From an uncultured Oscillospiraceae bacterium (lineage in GTDB: Bacteria; Bacillota_A; Clostridia; Oscillospirales; Oscillospiraceae): a stretch of 13,531 nucleotides of DNA. The notes beneath the pieces were generated by a model. It was not told where the DNA came from, searched no databases, and saw only the letters and a list, made by a program, of their open reading frames with translations. The stretch covers positions 1 through 13,531 of the forward strand of contig CALXGD010000007.1 in the NCBI GenBank assembly GCA_944387745.1, written 5' to 3'. Positions 1 to 7,750 of the stretch are shown here, piece by piece (position 1 is the stretch's first letter; the number at the start of each line of letters is the position of its first letter). The position numbers and the translations under genes are program-made.

Positions 1-3000
1 AGTTGACGCTGGCCACTCTTGTGGTGACATACCGGCTCTGGTGGCGACCGATCAGGTTATAGGTGAGGGTGGGGCAGTTCTCATCCATGTCCCGGATCTC
101 TCCGAAGGGCACCAGGCCCAGCTTCACCAGGGCCTGGAAGCCGTTGCAGATGCCCAGCATCAGGCCGTCCCGGTTTTTCAGCAGGTCCATCACCGCGTCG
201 GACAGGGCGGGGGAGCGGAGGAAGGAGGCGATGAACTTGCCGGAGCCGTCAGGCTCGTCGCCGCCGGAGAAGCCGCCGGGGAGGACCACCATCTGGGCGC
301 TCCGGATGGCCTGCTCCAGGGCCTGGGCGGACTGGGCCAGCAGGGCGGTGGACAGGTTCCGGATCACCACGATCTCCGGGTCGATGCCCGCCCGGAGGCA
401 GGCCTGGGCGGTGTCGTACTCGCAGTTGGTGCCAGGGAAGACCGGGATGACCGCCTTGGGCCGGGCCACCTTATGTTTACAGACCGCCGGGGACCGCTTG
501 TCCCAGGAAAATGCCTCCACCGCCTCGGAGGTGCCAGCCCGGTTGGGGTATACCTGCTCCAGCACGTTCTCGTTGAGGGCCAGCAGTTCCTCAATGGAGG
601 CGCTGTCCCCGCCGATGGCGACGGTTGGGTCGGCGGTGGTGACGCCGATGCGGTTGGCGCAGGGCAGGTCCACCTCTTCCGTAAGTTCAGCCACAATCAT
701 GCCGGGATAGGGTCCCCACCAGGGGGCGCCCGCCTGGGGATCGCTCAAAAATCCGATGGCGTTGCCGAAGGACATCTTCATCACGGCCTCCGCCGCCCCG
801 TTCTCCACCGCCCAGGCGGCCTTCACCTTGCCCTGGAGGTGCAGCGTGTGGAGGGCTTCCCAGGCTTCCTTCAGATCTCCGGCGTTCGAGGAGAGGCCGA
901 AGGCGTACACCGGATGGCCCGCCTCCTTGAACTCGGGAGACAGGACCTCTTCCGCCTGGATGGGGGCGATGGCGAAGGAGATGAGGGTGGGGGGCACGTC
1001 CTTGTCCAGGAAAGAACCGGACATGGAATCCTTGCCGCCGATGGCCGCCCGGCCAAACTCCAGCTGGGCCTTCAGCGCCCCCAGCAGGGCGGAGAAGGGC
1101 TTGCCCCAGCGGGCCGGCTCGTCCCGCAATTTTTCAAAGAACTCCTGGAAGGTGAGGTAGGCTTTTTGATAGCTGCCGCCGGCGGCCACCACCTTGGCCA
1201 GAGAGGTCACCACAGATTGGTAAGCCCCTCGGAAGGGGTCCACTGACATCTGATCCGGGTCAAAGCCCCAGGCCATGACGCTGGCCTGATCGGTCTCCTG
1301 GCCAGGTTCCACCGGGAGTAGGGCGGCCATGGCCTGGGCGGGGGTCCTCTGGGTCTTGCCGCCGAAGGGCATGAGCACACTGGCCGCGCCGATAGAGCCG
1401 TCAAACCGCTCCGTCAGTCCCCGGCGGCTGGCGCACTTCAAACTGGAGGCCATCTCCCGCAGGGAGGCGAAGGCGGGCTGATTGAGGGCGGAGCGGTCGG
1501 TGTCCGCCACCGCTGCCTGGGCGTGTTTCACCGCCCCGTTGGTGTTCAGGAACTCCCGGCTCAGGTCGGCGATCTTCTGCCCTTTCCAGGTCATCACCAT
1601 CCGGGGACTCTCCGTCACCACCGCCACAGGGTATGCCTCCAGGTTCTCGCTCTGGGCGGCGGCCATGAACCGGTCCGCGTCCTCGGGGGCCACCACCACA
1701 GCCATGCGCTCCTGGGACTCAGAGATGGCCAGCTCGGTGCCGTCCAGGCCCTCGTATTTCTTTCGCACCGCGTCCAGGTTGATGGACAGGCCGTCGGCCA
1801 ACTCGCCGATGGCCACCGACACGCCGCCCGCGCCGAAGTCGTTGCAGCGCTTGATGAGGCGGGTCACGTCGCCGTTGCGGAACAGCCGCTGGATCTTCCT
1901 CTCCTCGGGGGCGTTGCCCTTCTGCACCTCAGAGGCCATGGTAGTGAGGGATTTCTGGTTGTGGCTCTTGGAGGAGCCGGTGGCTCCGCCAATGCCGTCC
2001 CGGCCGGTGCGGCCGCCCAAAAGGATCACCACGTCCCCAGGGGCGGGGCACTCCCGGCGCACGTTGGAGGCGGGGGCGGCCCCCACCACCGCGCCGCACT
2101 CCAGGCGCTTGGCGATATAGCCCTCGTGGTACACCTCGGCCACATGGCCGGTGGCCAGGCCGATCTGGTTGCCGTAGGAGGAGTAGCCCGCCGCGGCTGT
2201 CACCGCCAGCTTCCGCTGGGGCAGTTTTCCCGGCGTGGTCTGGTCCAGCGGCACACGGGGGTCGCCGCCGCCGGTCACACGCATGGCCTGGTGGACAAAG
2301 GCCCGGCCGGACAGGGGATCCCGGATACAGCCGCCGATGCAGGTGGCCGCGCCGCCGAAGGGCTCGATCTCAGTGGGGTGGTTGTGGGTCTCGTTCTTGA
2401 ACATGAGGAGCCAGTCCTCTGTCTTGCCGTCCACCTGGGCGGGGACGTGGATGGAGCAGGCGTTGATCTCCTCGCTCTCGTCCAGCTCGGGCAGCTTGCC
2501 CCGCTTTTTCAGGTACTTGGCCCCGATGGTGGCGATGTCCATGAGGGTCTGAGGCCGCTTGGCCGCCTTCTCCTCCCCGTACACGGACACACGGGCGGCC
2601 AGATAGTCCTCATAGGCGGCCTGGACATCCGGGTCGTGGATCTGAATGTCCTCCAGATGGGTGGAGAAGGTGGTGTGGCGGCAGTGGTCGGACCAGTAGG
2701 TGTCCACCACCCGCACCTCCGTGATGGTGGGGTCCCGCTTCTCCTGGTCCCGGAAGTAGGTCTGCAAAAATTTCAGGTCGTCCAGGTCCATGGCCAGGCC
2801 CAGAGCGTCCAGCAGGTCCTTCAAAGCGGCCTCGTCCATGGCAATAAAGCCGTCTACTAGGGCCACATGGTCGGGCTCCTCATGCTCCCGCTCCAGAGTG
2901 GCGGGCTTGTCCAGGGATGCCTCCCGGCTCTCCACCGGGTTGATCAGGTAGCGGCGGATCTTGTCCAGCTCCTCCTCCGTCAGTGCCCCCAGGAGCAGGT

Positions 3001-3361
3001 ACACCTTGGCGGCGGCGATGAGGGGGCGGTCTACCCCGGACTGGAGCTGGATACACTGGGCGCAGGAGTCGGCCCGCTGGTCAAACTGGCCGGGCAGGGG
3101 CTCCACCGCCAGGACGCTGTGGGCCTCCTCCGGGGCGGGGAAGGTCTCGTCGTACACGTCATCCACCTGGGGCTCGGAAAAGACCACCCGCTTGGCGGCC
3201 TCGTACACCTCTGGGGAAATGCGGTCGGCGTCGTACCGGTTTAAAATCCGCACGCCCTCCAGGGACTCCAGCCCCAGCTGCTCCCGCAGCTGCTTCCACA
3301 GGCCCTGGGCCTCCACGTCATAGCCCGGTTTTTTCTCTGCATAACATCGGAATACACTCAT
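1..3361 (-). CDS. purL: Phosphoribosylformylglycinamidine synthase, single-chain PurL (3' end beyond window)
   Basis: This enzyme converts FGAR, ATP and glutamine to FGAM in step four of cytosolic purine synthesis. 1120 codons are visible and translate without a stop; single-chain clostridial enzymes are usually about 1230-1260 residues, so the C-terminus is missing only because the window ends. The N-terminus (MSVFRCYAEKKPGYDVEA) fits the family. A SDHCRHTTF motif lies near residue 220, NETHNHPTE at about 323-331, NDFGAGGVS near 510 and GGKDSMSG near 775, marking the two halves of the synthetase core. The fused glutaminase domain begins near residue 970 (VFPGTNCEYDTA), with nucleophile Cys1072 in GICNGFQAL; the partner His and Glu lie outside the window. 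The start is set by AAGGAGG at 3371-3377, nine bases upstream. No clear promoter is seen in the 187-base gap before it, so it may have its own weak promoter or be read through from the lipoprotein gene. Confidence 0.97.
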   Translation of the reverse strand, partial: MSVFRCYAEKKPGYDVEAQGLWKQLREQLGLESLEGVRILNRYDADRISPEVYEAAKRVVFSEPQVDDVYDETFPAPEEAHSVLAVEPLPGQFDQRADSCAQCIQLQSGVDRPLIAAAKVYLLLGALTEEELDKIRRYLINPVESREASLDKPATLEREHEEPDHVALVDGFIAMDEAALKDLLDALGLAMDLDDLKFLQTYFRDQEKRDPTITEVRVVDTYWSDHCRHTTFSTHLEDIQIHDPDVQAAYEDYLAARVSVYGEEKAAKRPQTLMDIATIGAKYLKKRGKLPELDESEEINACSIHVPAQVDGKTEDWLLMFKNETHNHPTEIEPFGGAATCIGGCIRDPLSGRAFVHQAMRVTGGGDPRVPLDQTTPGKLPQRKLAVTAAAGYSSYGNQIGLATGHVAEVYHEGYIAKRLECGAVVGAAPASNVRRECPAPGDVVILLGGRTGRDGIGGATGSSKSHNQKSLTTMASEVQKGNAPEERKIQRLFRNGDVTRLIKRCNDFGAGGVSVAIGELADGLSINLDAVRKKYEGLDGTELAISESQERMAVVVAPEDADRFMAAAQSENLEAYPVAVVTESPRMVMTWKGQKIADLSREFLNTNGAVKHAQAAVADTDRSALNQPAFASLREMASSLKCASRRGLTERFDGSIGAASVLMPFGGKTQRTPAQAMAALLPVEPGQETDQASVMAWGFDPDQMSVDPFRGAYQSVVTSLAKVVAAGGSYQKAYLTFQEFFEKLRDEPARWGKPFSALLGALKAQLEFGRAAIGGKDSMSGSFLDKDVPPTLISFAIAPIQAEEVLSPEFKEAGHPVYAFGLSSNAGDLKEAWEALHTLHLQGKVKAAWAVENGAAEAVMKMSFGNAIGFLSDPQAGAPWWGPYPGMIVAELTEEVDLPCANRIGVTTADPTVAIGGDSASIEELLALNENVLEQVYPNRAGTSEAVEAFSWDKRSPAVCKHKVARPKAVIPVFPGTNCEYDTAQACLRAGIDPEIVVIRNLSTALLAQSAQALEQAIRSAQMVVLPGGFSGGDEPDGSGKFIASFLRSPALSDAVMDLLKNRDGLMLGICNGFQALVKLGLVPFGEIRDMDENCPTLTYNLIGRHQSRYVTTRVASVN

Positions 3362-3377
3362 ATTTCGTTTCCTCCTT

Positions 3378-3409
3378 GCCGCAGGGCGGCTCCGGGTGTT
3401 CTCTCCCGG
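3378..3409 (-). other. Two short hairpins in the purL leader
   Basis: Directly upstream of the purL ribosome site lie two small inverted repeats. GCCGC and GCGGC (3378-3382 and 3386-3390) enclose three bases. CCGGG and CCCGG (3392-3396 and 3405-3409) enclose eight bases. The first stem ends one base from the AAGGAGG site. They could influence translation start, but no T-run follows and they resemble no purine riboswitch that I recognise. In DNA this GC-rich such stems also arise by chance. Confidence 0.35.
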
Positions 3410-3441
3410 TGAATTGGTGGGTTGTGATTTGCGCAATGCGT

Positions 3442-3471
3442 GGGCGGCCGCAAGGACTGCCCCTACAAAAA
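3442..3471. repeat. Possible REP-like dispersed repeat, single copy here
   Basis: An imperfect hairpin, GGGCGGCC, then GCAA, then GGACTGCCCC, is followed by TACAAAAA. Read on the minus strand it begins TTTTTGTAGGGGC. Elements with a TGTAGGGGC edge and a GC-rich hairpin core are, from memory, scattered through intergenic DNA of Oscillospiraceae genomes. Only one copy is in this window, so the repeat nature is inferred. A further inverted repeat, GGCGGG and CCCGCC (3484-3489 and 3501-3506), lies beside it in the same gap. Neither has the tight stem plus T-run of a clear terminator for the lipoprotein gene. Confidence 0.4.
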
Positions 3472-3548
3472 CGGTGGCTGGTTGGCGGGTGGGTCTTGGC
3501 CCCGCCTCTACTGGCTGCTGCCGATATCCAGGGAAAGGCCGTATCTGC

Positions 3549-5054
3549 TCAAGAGATCTCCCAGTTCTCCAGTCCGGCAAACAGATTGCCGTACACGGGA
3601 GAGAGGCCCTCTGCCCGGCCGTATTGGGTGAGAACGGTGCCGTTGCGGAAGCAGATGGGGGCGATGGGGACCTGCTGGACCAGATGGCGGCACAGGGCAG
3701 AGGCCGCTGCAGTCCTGGCGTCCCCCTGGGCACTTCGGAAAGAGGTGAGCAAACTCCCAGTCACAGTGCTGGCCCAGCCGCCGTAATTGAGAGTCCCGCC
3801 CATCCCCAGGAGGGGGGTCAGGTCAAAGTCCGGGGTGAGATAGACCTCCCCCAAGTACAGATCAAAGCCCCCAGAGGCCACCGTCTCCAAATACTCCGCC
3901 CAGGGCAACCGCTTCACCGTCACCACCAGGCCGGCCGCCTCCAGCTGTTGGGCCACGTGGTTGGCTGTGGCGCTCTTGGCGGTGTTTTCGATATTCACCA
4001 CCAGGGTGAGAGGCCGTCCCTCCAGCTCCAGCTGCTCCAGAGAAGAGGGGTCGTAGGAGAGGCTGTCGGCCAGCTCCTGGTCATGCCAGGGGGAGGCGGG
4101 GTGAATGGGCAGGGTGGCAGGGAGGGCGTGGCGGGCCAGAATGGTGTCTGCCACATACTCCCGGTCGATGGCTCGGGCAATGGCCAGGCGCACTTGTGTC
4201 GCCTGACATAGCCCCCGCTGGGTGTTGAAGCCCACGTACAGCAGCTGCGTGGTGTGGTAGTCCCACACCTGATACCGGCCAGAGGAGCCCAGAGCGCTGT
4301 CTCCGGTGAGGTCCACGTCCAGCAAGGAGATCTCCCCGGCGTTGAAGGCGGACATCTGCTCATCAGAGCGGGCCATGGAGGACAGGGGGATGGTCTGGGC
4401 AGGCAGATTCTCCGCCCCCAGCCTCCAGTCCAGCCGGGCGGTGAGGCACAGCTCCCCGTCCGCCTGTGTGAGCACGTATGGGCCGGTGCCCAGAGGCCTG
4501 TCACTCGTCCCCAGGGCGATAGGGATATCCAACAGCTGGGGCAGGGCCCCGTTGGGCTGGAGAAGGGTGATGGTCACAGAGCCCTCGTCCCCCTGAATAG
4601 AGGACACGTGGGCCAGCCGGACGGAGTACCGGGAGCCGGGGGCCCTGGCCATTTCAAGGGCCTGGGCCACGAGCTCCCCCGTGAGAGGGGTGCCGTCAGA
4701 GAAGGTGACTCCCGACTGAAGCTGAAAGGTCCAGGTGAGGCCGTCCCCGCTGACCTGATAGCTCCGGCACAGGAGCGGCTGGGCTTGAAATTGGCTGTCC
4801 AGGGTGAACAGCCCCTCATACAGCAGGGGGGCCAGAGACAGATTGACGCTGTTCTCCGCCAGCACCGGGTGGAAGCTGCGGGAGGGACAGGCGGCTAAAG
4901 TGAAGGGGGCGTCTGCCGATTGGACCGGGAGGTCCGCCTGAGTGAGGGGGGAGGCGCTGCTGCCAGAGGCGTCTGAGGGGATGTCCGCCTCCTCTGGACC
5001 ACAGCCGGCCAGCAGTAGGGCGCAGGCCAGCAGGACAGTCAGAAGTCGTCTCAT
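3549..5054 (-). CDS. Family-5 ABC transporter substrate-binding lipoprotein
   Basis: This 501-residue protein has a lipoprotein signal (MRRLLTVLLACALLLAGC). The lipobox is LAGC with the lipid-bearing Cys18, followed by a polar Ser/Ala-rich linker to about residue 50. Family-5 (DppA/OppA/nickel-type) features follow: LLYEGLF at 77-83, DGLTWTFQLQSGVTFSDGTPLTG-type sequence at 104-126, GTGPYVL at 189-195 and VRLAIARAIDRE at 288-299. It should sit on the outer membrane face and deliver a peptide, metal complex or similar solute to an ABC permease. No permease or ATPase gene is in the window, so the partner is unknown. The chosen ATG overlaps the pgeF stop (ATGA), indicating translational coupling; GGGGAGGG lies just upstream. 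An upstream in-frame extension would lack the signal peptide at its N-terminus. The ligand cannot be read from the sequence. Confidence 0.88.
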   Translation of the reverse strand: MRRLLTVLLACALLLAGCGPEEADIPSDASGSSASPLTQADLPVQSADAPFTLAACPSRSFHPVLAENSVNLSLAPLLYEGLFTLDSQFQAQPLLCRSYQVSGDGLTWTFQLQSGVTFSDGTPLTGELVAQALEMARAPGSRYSVRLAHVSSIQGDEGSVTITLLQPNGALPQLLDIPIALGTSDRPLGTGPYVLTQADGELCLTARLDWRLGAENLPAQTIPLSSMARSDEQMSAFNAGEISLLDVDLTGDSALGSSGRYQVWDYHTTQLLYVGFNTQRGLCQATQVRLAIARAIDREYVADTILARHALPATLPIHPASPWHDQELADSLSYDPSSLEQLELEGRPLTLVVNIENTAKSATANHVAQQLEAAGLVVTVKRLPWAEYLETVASGGFDLYLGEVYLTPDFDLTPLLGMGGTLNYGGWASTVTGSLLTSFRSAQGDARTAAASALCRHLVQQVPIAPICFRNGTVLTQYGRAEGLSPVYGNLFAGLENWEIS

Positions 5055-5881
5055 GGTCCCTCCCCGGCTATGCCGATTTGAATCAGGGCTGCCATGCTCC
5101 CCCGGCGGGCGCCCATCCGCCGGTGGGACCAGAAGGTCTCCGGCTCGCAGGCGGTGCAGGCTTGGCAGACGGCGATGTGTTCCGGCCGCACCCCAGCTTG
5201 GAGCAGCCATGCCCGGTTGGCCCCCTTCAGGTCCACATGGAATTTTTCCGTCCCCGAAATGGGGTGGAGATAGGGGTCCGCCGCCGCACCCATGTGGGCC
5301 CGTAGGCCCGCCGGGACGTCCCCGTGGGTCTCAAAGCAGCACAGAGAGATACCCGGCCCGATGGCCGCCAGAATGTCTTTTGGGTCGGAGCCGCAGACCT
5401 CCGTCAGCCGCTCTACGCCCCGCCGAGCAATGCCCAGAGCGGTGCCCCGCCATCCGGCGTGGACGGCGCAGGCCGCCCCCTTCACCGGGTCACACAGGAG
5501 CACCGGAATACAGTCGGCGGAGAACACCGCCAAACACACCCCCGGCTCCCGGGTGAGCAGGCCGTCGGCCTCCGCCGTCCCAGGCTCTCCTGGGGAGGAC
5601 ATGGTGTCCGTCTCCGTCACCACGCGGATCCGGTCCCCGTGGACCTGCTGGTTTTTGACCAGCATACGGGAATCCGTCCCAAGGGCGGCGCAGAGGCGGC
5701 GAAAGTTTTCGCTCACCCGGGCGGGGGCGTCCCCCAGGTTGGCCCCCAGGTTCAGACTGTCCCAGGGGGCTGGGGAGACCCCGCCCACCCGAGTGGAGAA
5801 GCCATGGGGGAAACCGGCCGCTCGGATCTCCGGACAACAGTAAAAGAGAACGCCCTGGCTCTCCTGTAGGATGATTTCCAT
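5051..5881 (-). CDS. pgeF: Peptidoglycan editing factor PgeF (YfiH/YlmD, laccase-domain family)
   Basis: This 276-residue protein is of normal family length. The three conserved metal or catalytic residues are visible: His81 in QQVHGDRI, Cys124 in SADCIPVLL and His141 in AVHAGWRGT. The C-terminus carries the usual CxxC-type segment (CQACTACEPETFWSHRR, about 239-255). The family was once called polyphenol oxidase. E. coli YfiH/PgeF is reported to correct peptidoglycan precursors by removing wrongly added L-Ser in place of L-Ala, and related proteins also show purine nucleoside phosphorylase activity. It is presumably cytosolic, as no signal peptide is seen. The start at MEIILQ is supported by GGGGGAG six bases upstream; a longer reading from 6022 would run through the predicted promoter at 5943-5971. 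It is the first gene of a pair with the lipoprotein gene, overlapping by four bases. Confidence 0.93.
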   Translation of the reverse strand: MEIILQESQGVLFYCCPEIRAAGFPHGFSTRVGGVSPAPWDSLNLGANLGDAPARVSENFRRLCAALGTDSRMLVKNQQVHGDRIRVVTETDTMSSPGEPGTAEADGLLTREPGVCLAVFSADCIPVLLCDPVKGAACAVHAGWRGTALGIARRGVERLTEVCGSDPKDILAAIGPGISLCCFETHGDVPAGLRAHMGAAADPYLHPISGTEKFHVDLKGANRAWLLQAGVRPEHIAVCQACTACEPETFWSHRRMGARRGSMAALIQIGIAGEGP

Positions 5882-5942
5882 GGCGCTCTCCCCCTTTTTT
5901 GTGATTTCACGAAATCTGTCGGCCGGCAGGTCGGACGACGAT

Positions 5943-5971
5943 ATTGTAGCTGAAATTAGTCCCTCTGGCAA
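5943..5971 (-). promoter_or_regulatory. Predicted sigma-A promoter for pgeF and the lipoprotein gene
   Basis: On the minus strand, TTGCCA (5966-5971) and TACAAT (5943-5948) are separated by exactly 17 bases. This predicts a transcript start near 5936 and a leader of about 55 bases before the pgeF ATG. It lies in the 147-base gap after vanY, suggesting pgeF and the lipoprotein gene form their own unit, with possible read-through from vanY as well. Confidence 0.68.
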
Positions 5972-6028
5972 GGGAAAAAGAGAATCCCGTCCTCCCAGTT
6001 TGGCGCTCCGGAGCGGCCCCAATCCGCC

Positions 6029-7000
6029 TCAGCGCCGACCGGGGGCGGACTGCCTGGCGTGAAACTCCTCCAAAGTCCAGTCCATCTCCCAGCACAGACG
6101 GGCTGTCCGTGTGCCCACGTAGCGGTAATGCCAGGGCTCAAACTGATAGCCAGTGATCTCCTCTTTTCCCTCTGGGAAGCGGAGAATGAAACCAAATTCT
6201 CCGGCGTGCTCCACCAGCCAGGCGTACTCATTTGTCTCATCAAAGTGGTCCCGGAGGCTCGCGGTGTTGATATCCAGGGCCAGGCCGGTCTGGTGCTCCG
6301 AACAGCCGGGCCGGGCGGAGTAGGTGTCCGCCCGATGGCTCCCATCCTGATTCACATACCGCTGATAGACCCACTTTTGTGTGGTGTAGGAGCGGTAGGC
6401 GGAGACATTGTAGAGGCGGATTCCGTCCTCCGCAGCGGCATCCACCATGCGGACAAAGGCGCGGTAGGCCTCCGGCCGCAGGGAGTCCTGCTGGTTGGTG
6501 TAGACCGCATCCAGAGCGACCAGCCGGGGGACATAGTCCTGGGGCAGGGCGTGGTACTGGTTCACCAGGGCGGTGAGGGTCCAGGGCTTTTCCACCGTCT
6601 CCGGCTCTGTGTAAGGGGAGGTGTCCAGACCGATGTTCACCTGTACCACCGCCTCCTCTGGAGACAGGTCCGGATTTTGAAGGTGATAGGCCTCATAGCG
6701 GTCCAGGCGCTCTGGCCAGGAAAACGCAAAAGAGAGATAGTCCAGCCAGGCGGGTCCGCCCAGAGCCTGGAGCAGTTCAAGCTGCCGCTCCGTCTCCAGC
6801 TCCTCCAGCACCTCCGAAGCGGCAGAGACGCCCAGACCGCAGGCAGTCAGTCGGGTCAGGGCCAGCTGCTCCGGGGCGGCTTTGGGAAGGATGGAGCTCC
6901 CCCGCGGGGACGGACTGGCGGCACGGGCGGGCAGCCCCAAAAGAGGGCCTAGAGTCAGCGACGCCGCCAGGGCCCAGCTCACCGCCTTGGGACAATTCAT
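6029..7000 (-). CDS. Secreted VanY-type D,D-carboxypeptidase (peptidase M15B)
   Basis: This 323-residue protein has a signal peptide (MNCPKAVSWALAASLTLGPL, cleavage likely after ARA near residue 27). A helical region at about 45-130 includes the VNIGLD motif common in clostridial VanY proteins. Then come LVNQYHALPQDYVP (145-158) and the M15 catalytic domain. Zinc ligands His236 and Asp243 lie in SEHQTGLALD and His291 in EPWHY, with catalytic Glu288; the Arg203 region (AYRSY) helps bind substrate. It should cleave the terminal D-Ala (or a similar residue) from peptidoglycan stem peptides outside the membrane. Presence of a VanY family member is not evidence of vancomycin resistance: no vanHAX or vanRS genes are nearby, and housekeeping LdcB/DacB-like relatives are common. 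GAGAGG lies seven bases before the ATG. No good promoter is seen in the 99-base gap upstream, so transcription probably continues from the preceding pair. Confidence 0.92.
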   Translation of the reverse strand: MNCPKAVSWALAASLTLGPLLGLPARAASPSPRGSSILPKAAPEQLALTRLTACGLGVSAASEVLEELETERQLELLQALGGPAWLDYLSFAFSWPERLDRYEAYHLQNPDLSPEEAVVQVNIGLDTSPYTEPETVEKPWTLTALVNQYHALPQDYVPRLVALDAVYTNQQDSLRPEAYRAFVRMVDAAAEDGIRLYNVSAYRSYTTQKWVYQRYVNQDGSHRADTYSARPGCSEHQTGLALDINTASLRDHFDETNEYAWLVEHAGEFGFILRFPEGKEEITGYQFEPWHYRYVGTRTARLCWEMDWTLEEFHARQSAPGRR

Positions 7001-7032
7001 AGCTTTTCCTCTCTTATCTCTGTTGGAACGTC

Positions 7033-7044
7033 CCGGACGTCCGG
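7033..7044. other. Perfect 12-base palindrome upstream of vanY
   Basis: CCGGACGTCCGG reads the same on both strands and is preceded on the plus strand by a near-copy of its core (GGAACGTCC, 7025-7033). It lies about 32-44 bases before the vanY start. It could be an operator or a restriction-avoidance-neutral chance site; no promoter element is recognisable next to it. Confidence 0.25.
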
Positions 7045-7099
7045 CAGAGGGCGGCCCGAGCTCTTAAAGCGGCGGATCAGGGTGCAGTGCCCCTCTCAT

Positions 7100-7750
7100 C
7101 TAGCCGGTGCACTGGATCGTCAGCCAGCGGAATAGGCAGTCCCCCAGGGGCTCTCCACCCTCTCCACGCAGACGCTCCGGATGAAACTGCACCCCCACCG
7201 CAGGCAGGCGCAGATGCTCTAGCCCCTCTGCAGTGCCGTCCGGGGCCCAGGCAGTGGGGCGGAGCTCCCGCCCCAGGCGGTCCACTGCCTGGTGGTGGGC
7301 GCTGTTGACCACAGACGCCGGCCCCAGCAGGCGCTCCAGCAGGCTGCCTGGCGCAGTGCGGATGGGGTGGGTCACGTCCCGCTCCCCCCGGTGGAGGGGG
7401 CGGCGCGCCTCTCCCAAATCCTGGAGAAGATCGCCCCCCAGGGCCACGTTGAGCACCTGCATCCCTCGGCAGATGGCCAGAATGGGCAGGCCGCGCTCCA
7501 GATAGCTGTGGACCAGAGCCAGCTCAGCCCGGTCCCGGAGGGGATCCGGGGGGAGGGAGCCCCTGTCCTCCTGGCCGAAGAGGGTGGGGTCCAGGTCGCC
7601 TCCGCCACACAGGACCAGGCCCGCACAGCGGGAGTCGACGGCCGGGGCGTAGGCAGGGAGGGGATTCCCGCCAGCCCGGAGGACCGCTTGGGCGTACCGG
7701 TCCATGCGGCCAGCGACGCCGGAGATCTGGATCAGAGGGGCCGCAGTCAT
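7100..7750 (-). CDS. C26-family gamma-glutamyl hydrolase-like, class-I amidotransferase fold (PuuD-like)
   Basis: This 216-residue protein, somewhat shorter than the usual 235-255, has the class-I glutaminase-like catalytic set: nucleophile Cys94 in LAICRGMQVLN, His190 and Glu192 in GVQFHPE. The LVLCGGGDLDP motif (45-54) and NSAHHQAVD (149-157) are typical of gamma-glutamyl-gamma-aminobutyrate hydrolases such as PuuD. Family members hydrolyse gamma-glutamyl amide bonds in the cytosol; the true substrate here is unknown and no putrescine pathway gene is nearby. The shortness comes mainly from a compact stretch between the first strand (LIQISGV) and YAQAVLRAGG. Its ATG overlaps the stop of the upstream kinase-like gene (ATGA), and the sequence ahead has only a weak ribosome site, so translation is probably coupled to the kinase-like gene. 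Confidence 0.88.
   Translation of the reverse strand: MTAAPLIQISGVAGRMDRYAQAVLRAGGNPLPAYAPAVDSRCAGLVLCGGGDLDPTLFGQEDRGSLPPDPLRDRAELALVHSYLERGLPILAICRGMQVLNVALGGDLLQDLGEARRPLHRGERDVTHPIRTAPGSLLERLLGPASVVNSAHHQAVDRLGRELRPTAWAPDGTAEGLEHLRLPAVGVQFHPERLRGEGGEPLGDCLFRWLTIQCTG

Noticed and set aside
1523..2860. Open frames of several hundred codons antisense to purL (also 41-1246)
   Set aside because: They are low-complexity Gly/Val/His/Leu-rich shadows of the purL reading frame.
3362..3548. Purine riboswitch upstream of purL
   Set aside because: The conserved purine aptamer loop sequences and three-stem layout are absent.
6029..7000. Vancomycin resistance determinant
   Set aside because: Only a VanY-family carboxypeptidase is present; no vanHAX or vanRS genes are nearby and housekeeping members are common in Clostridia.
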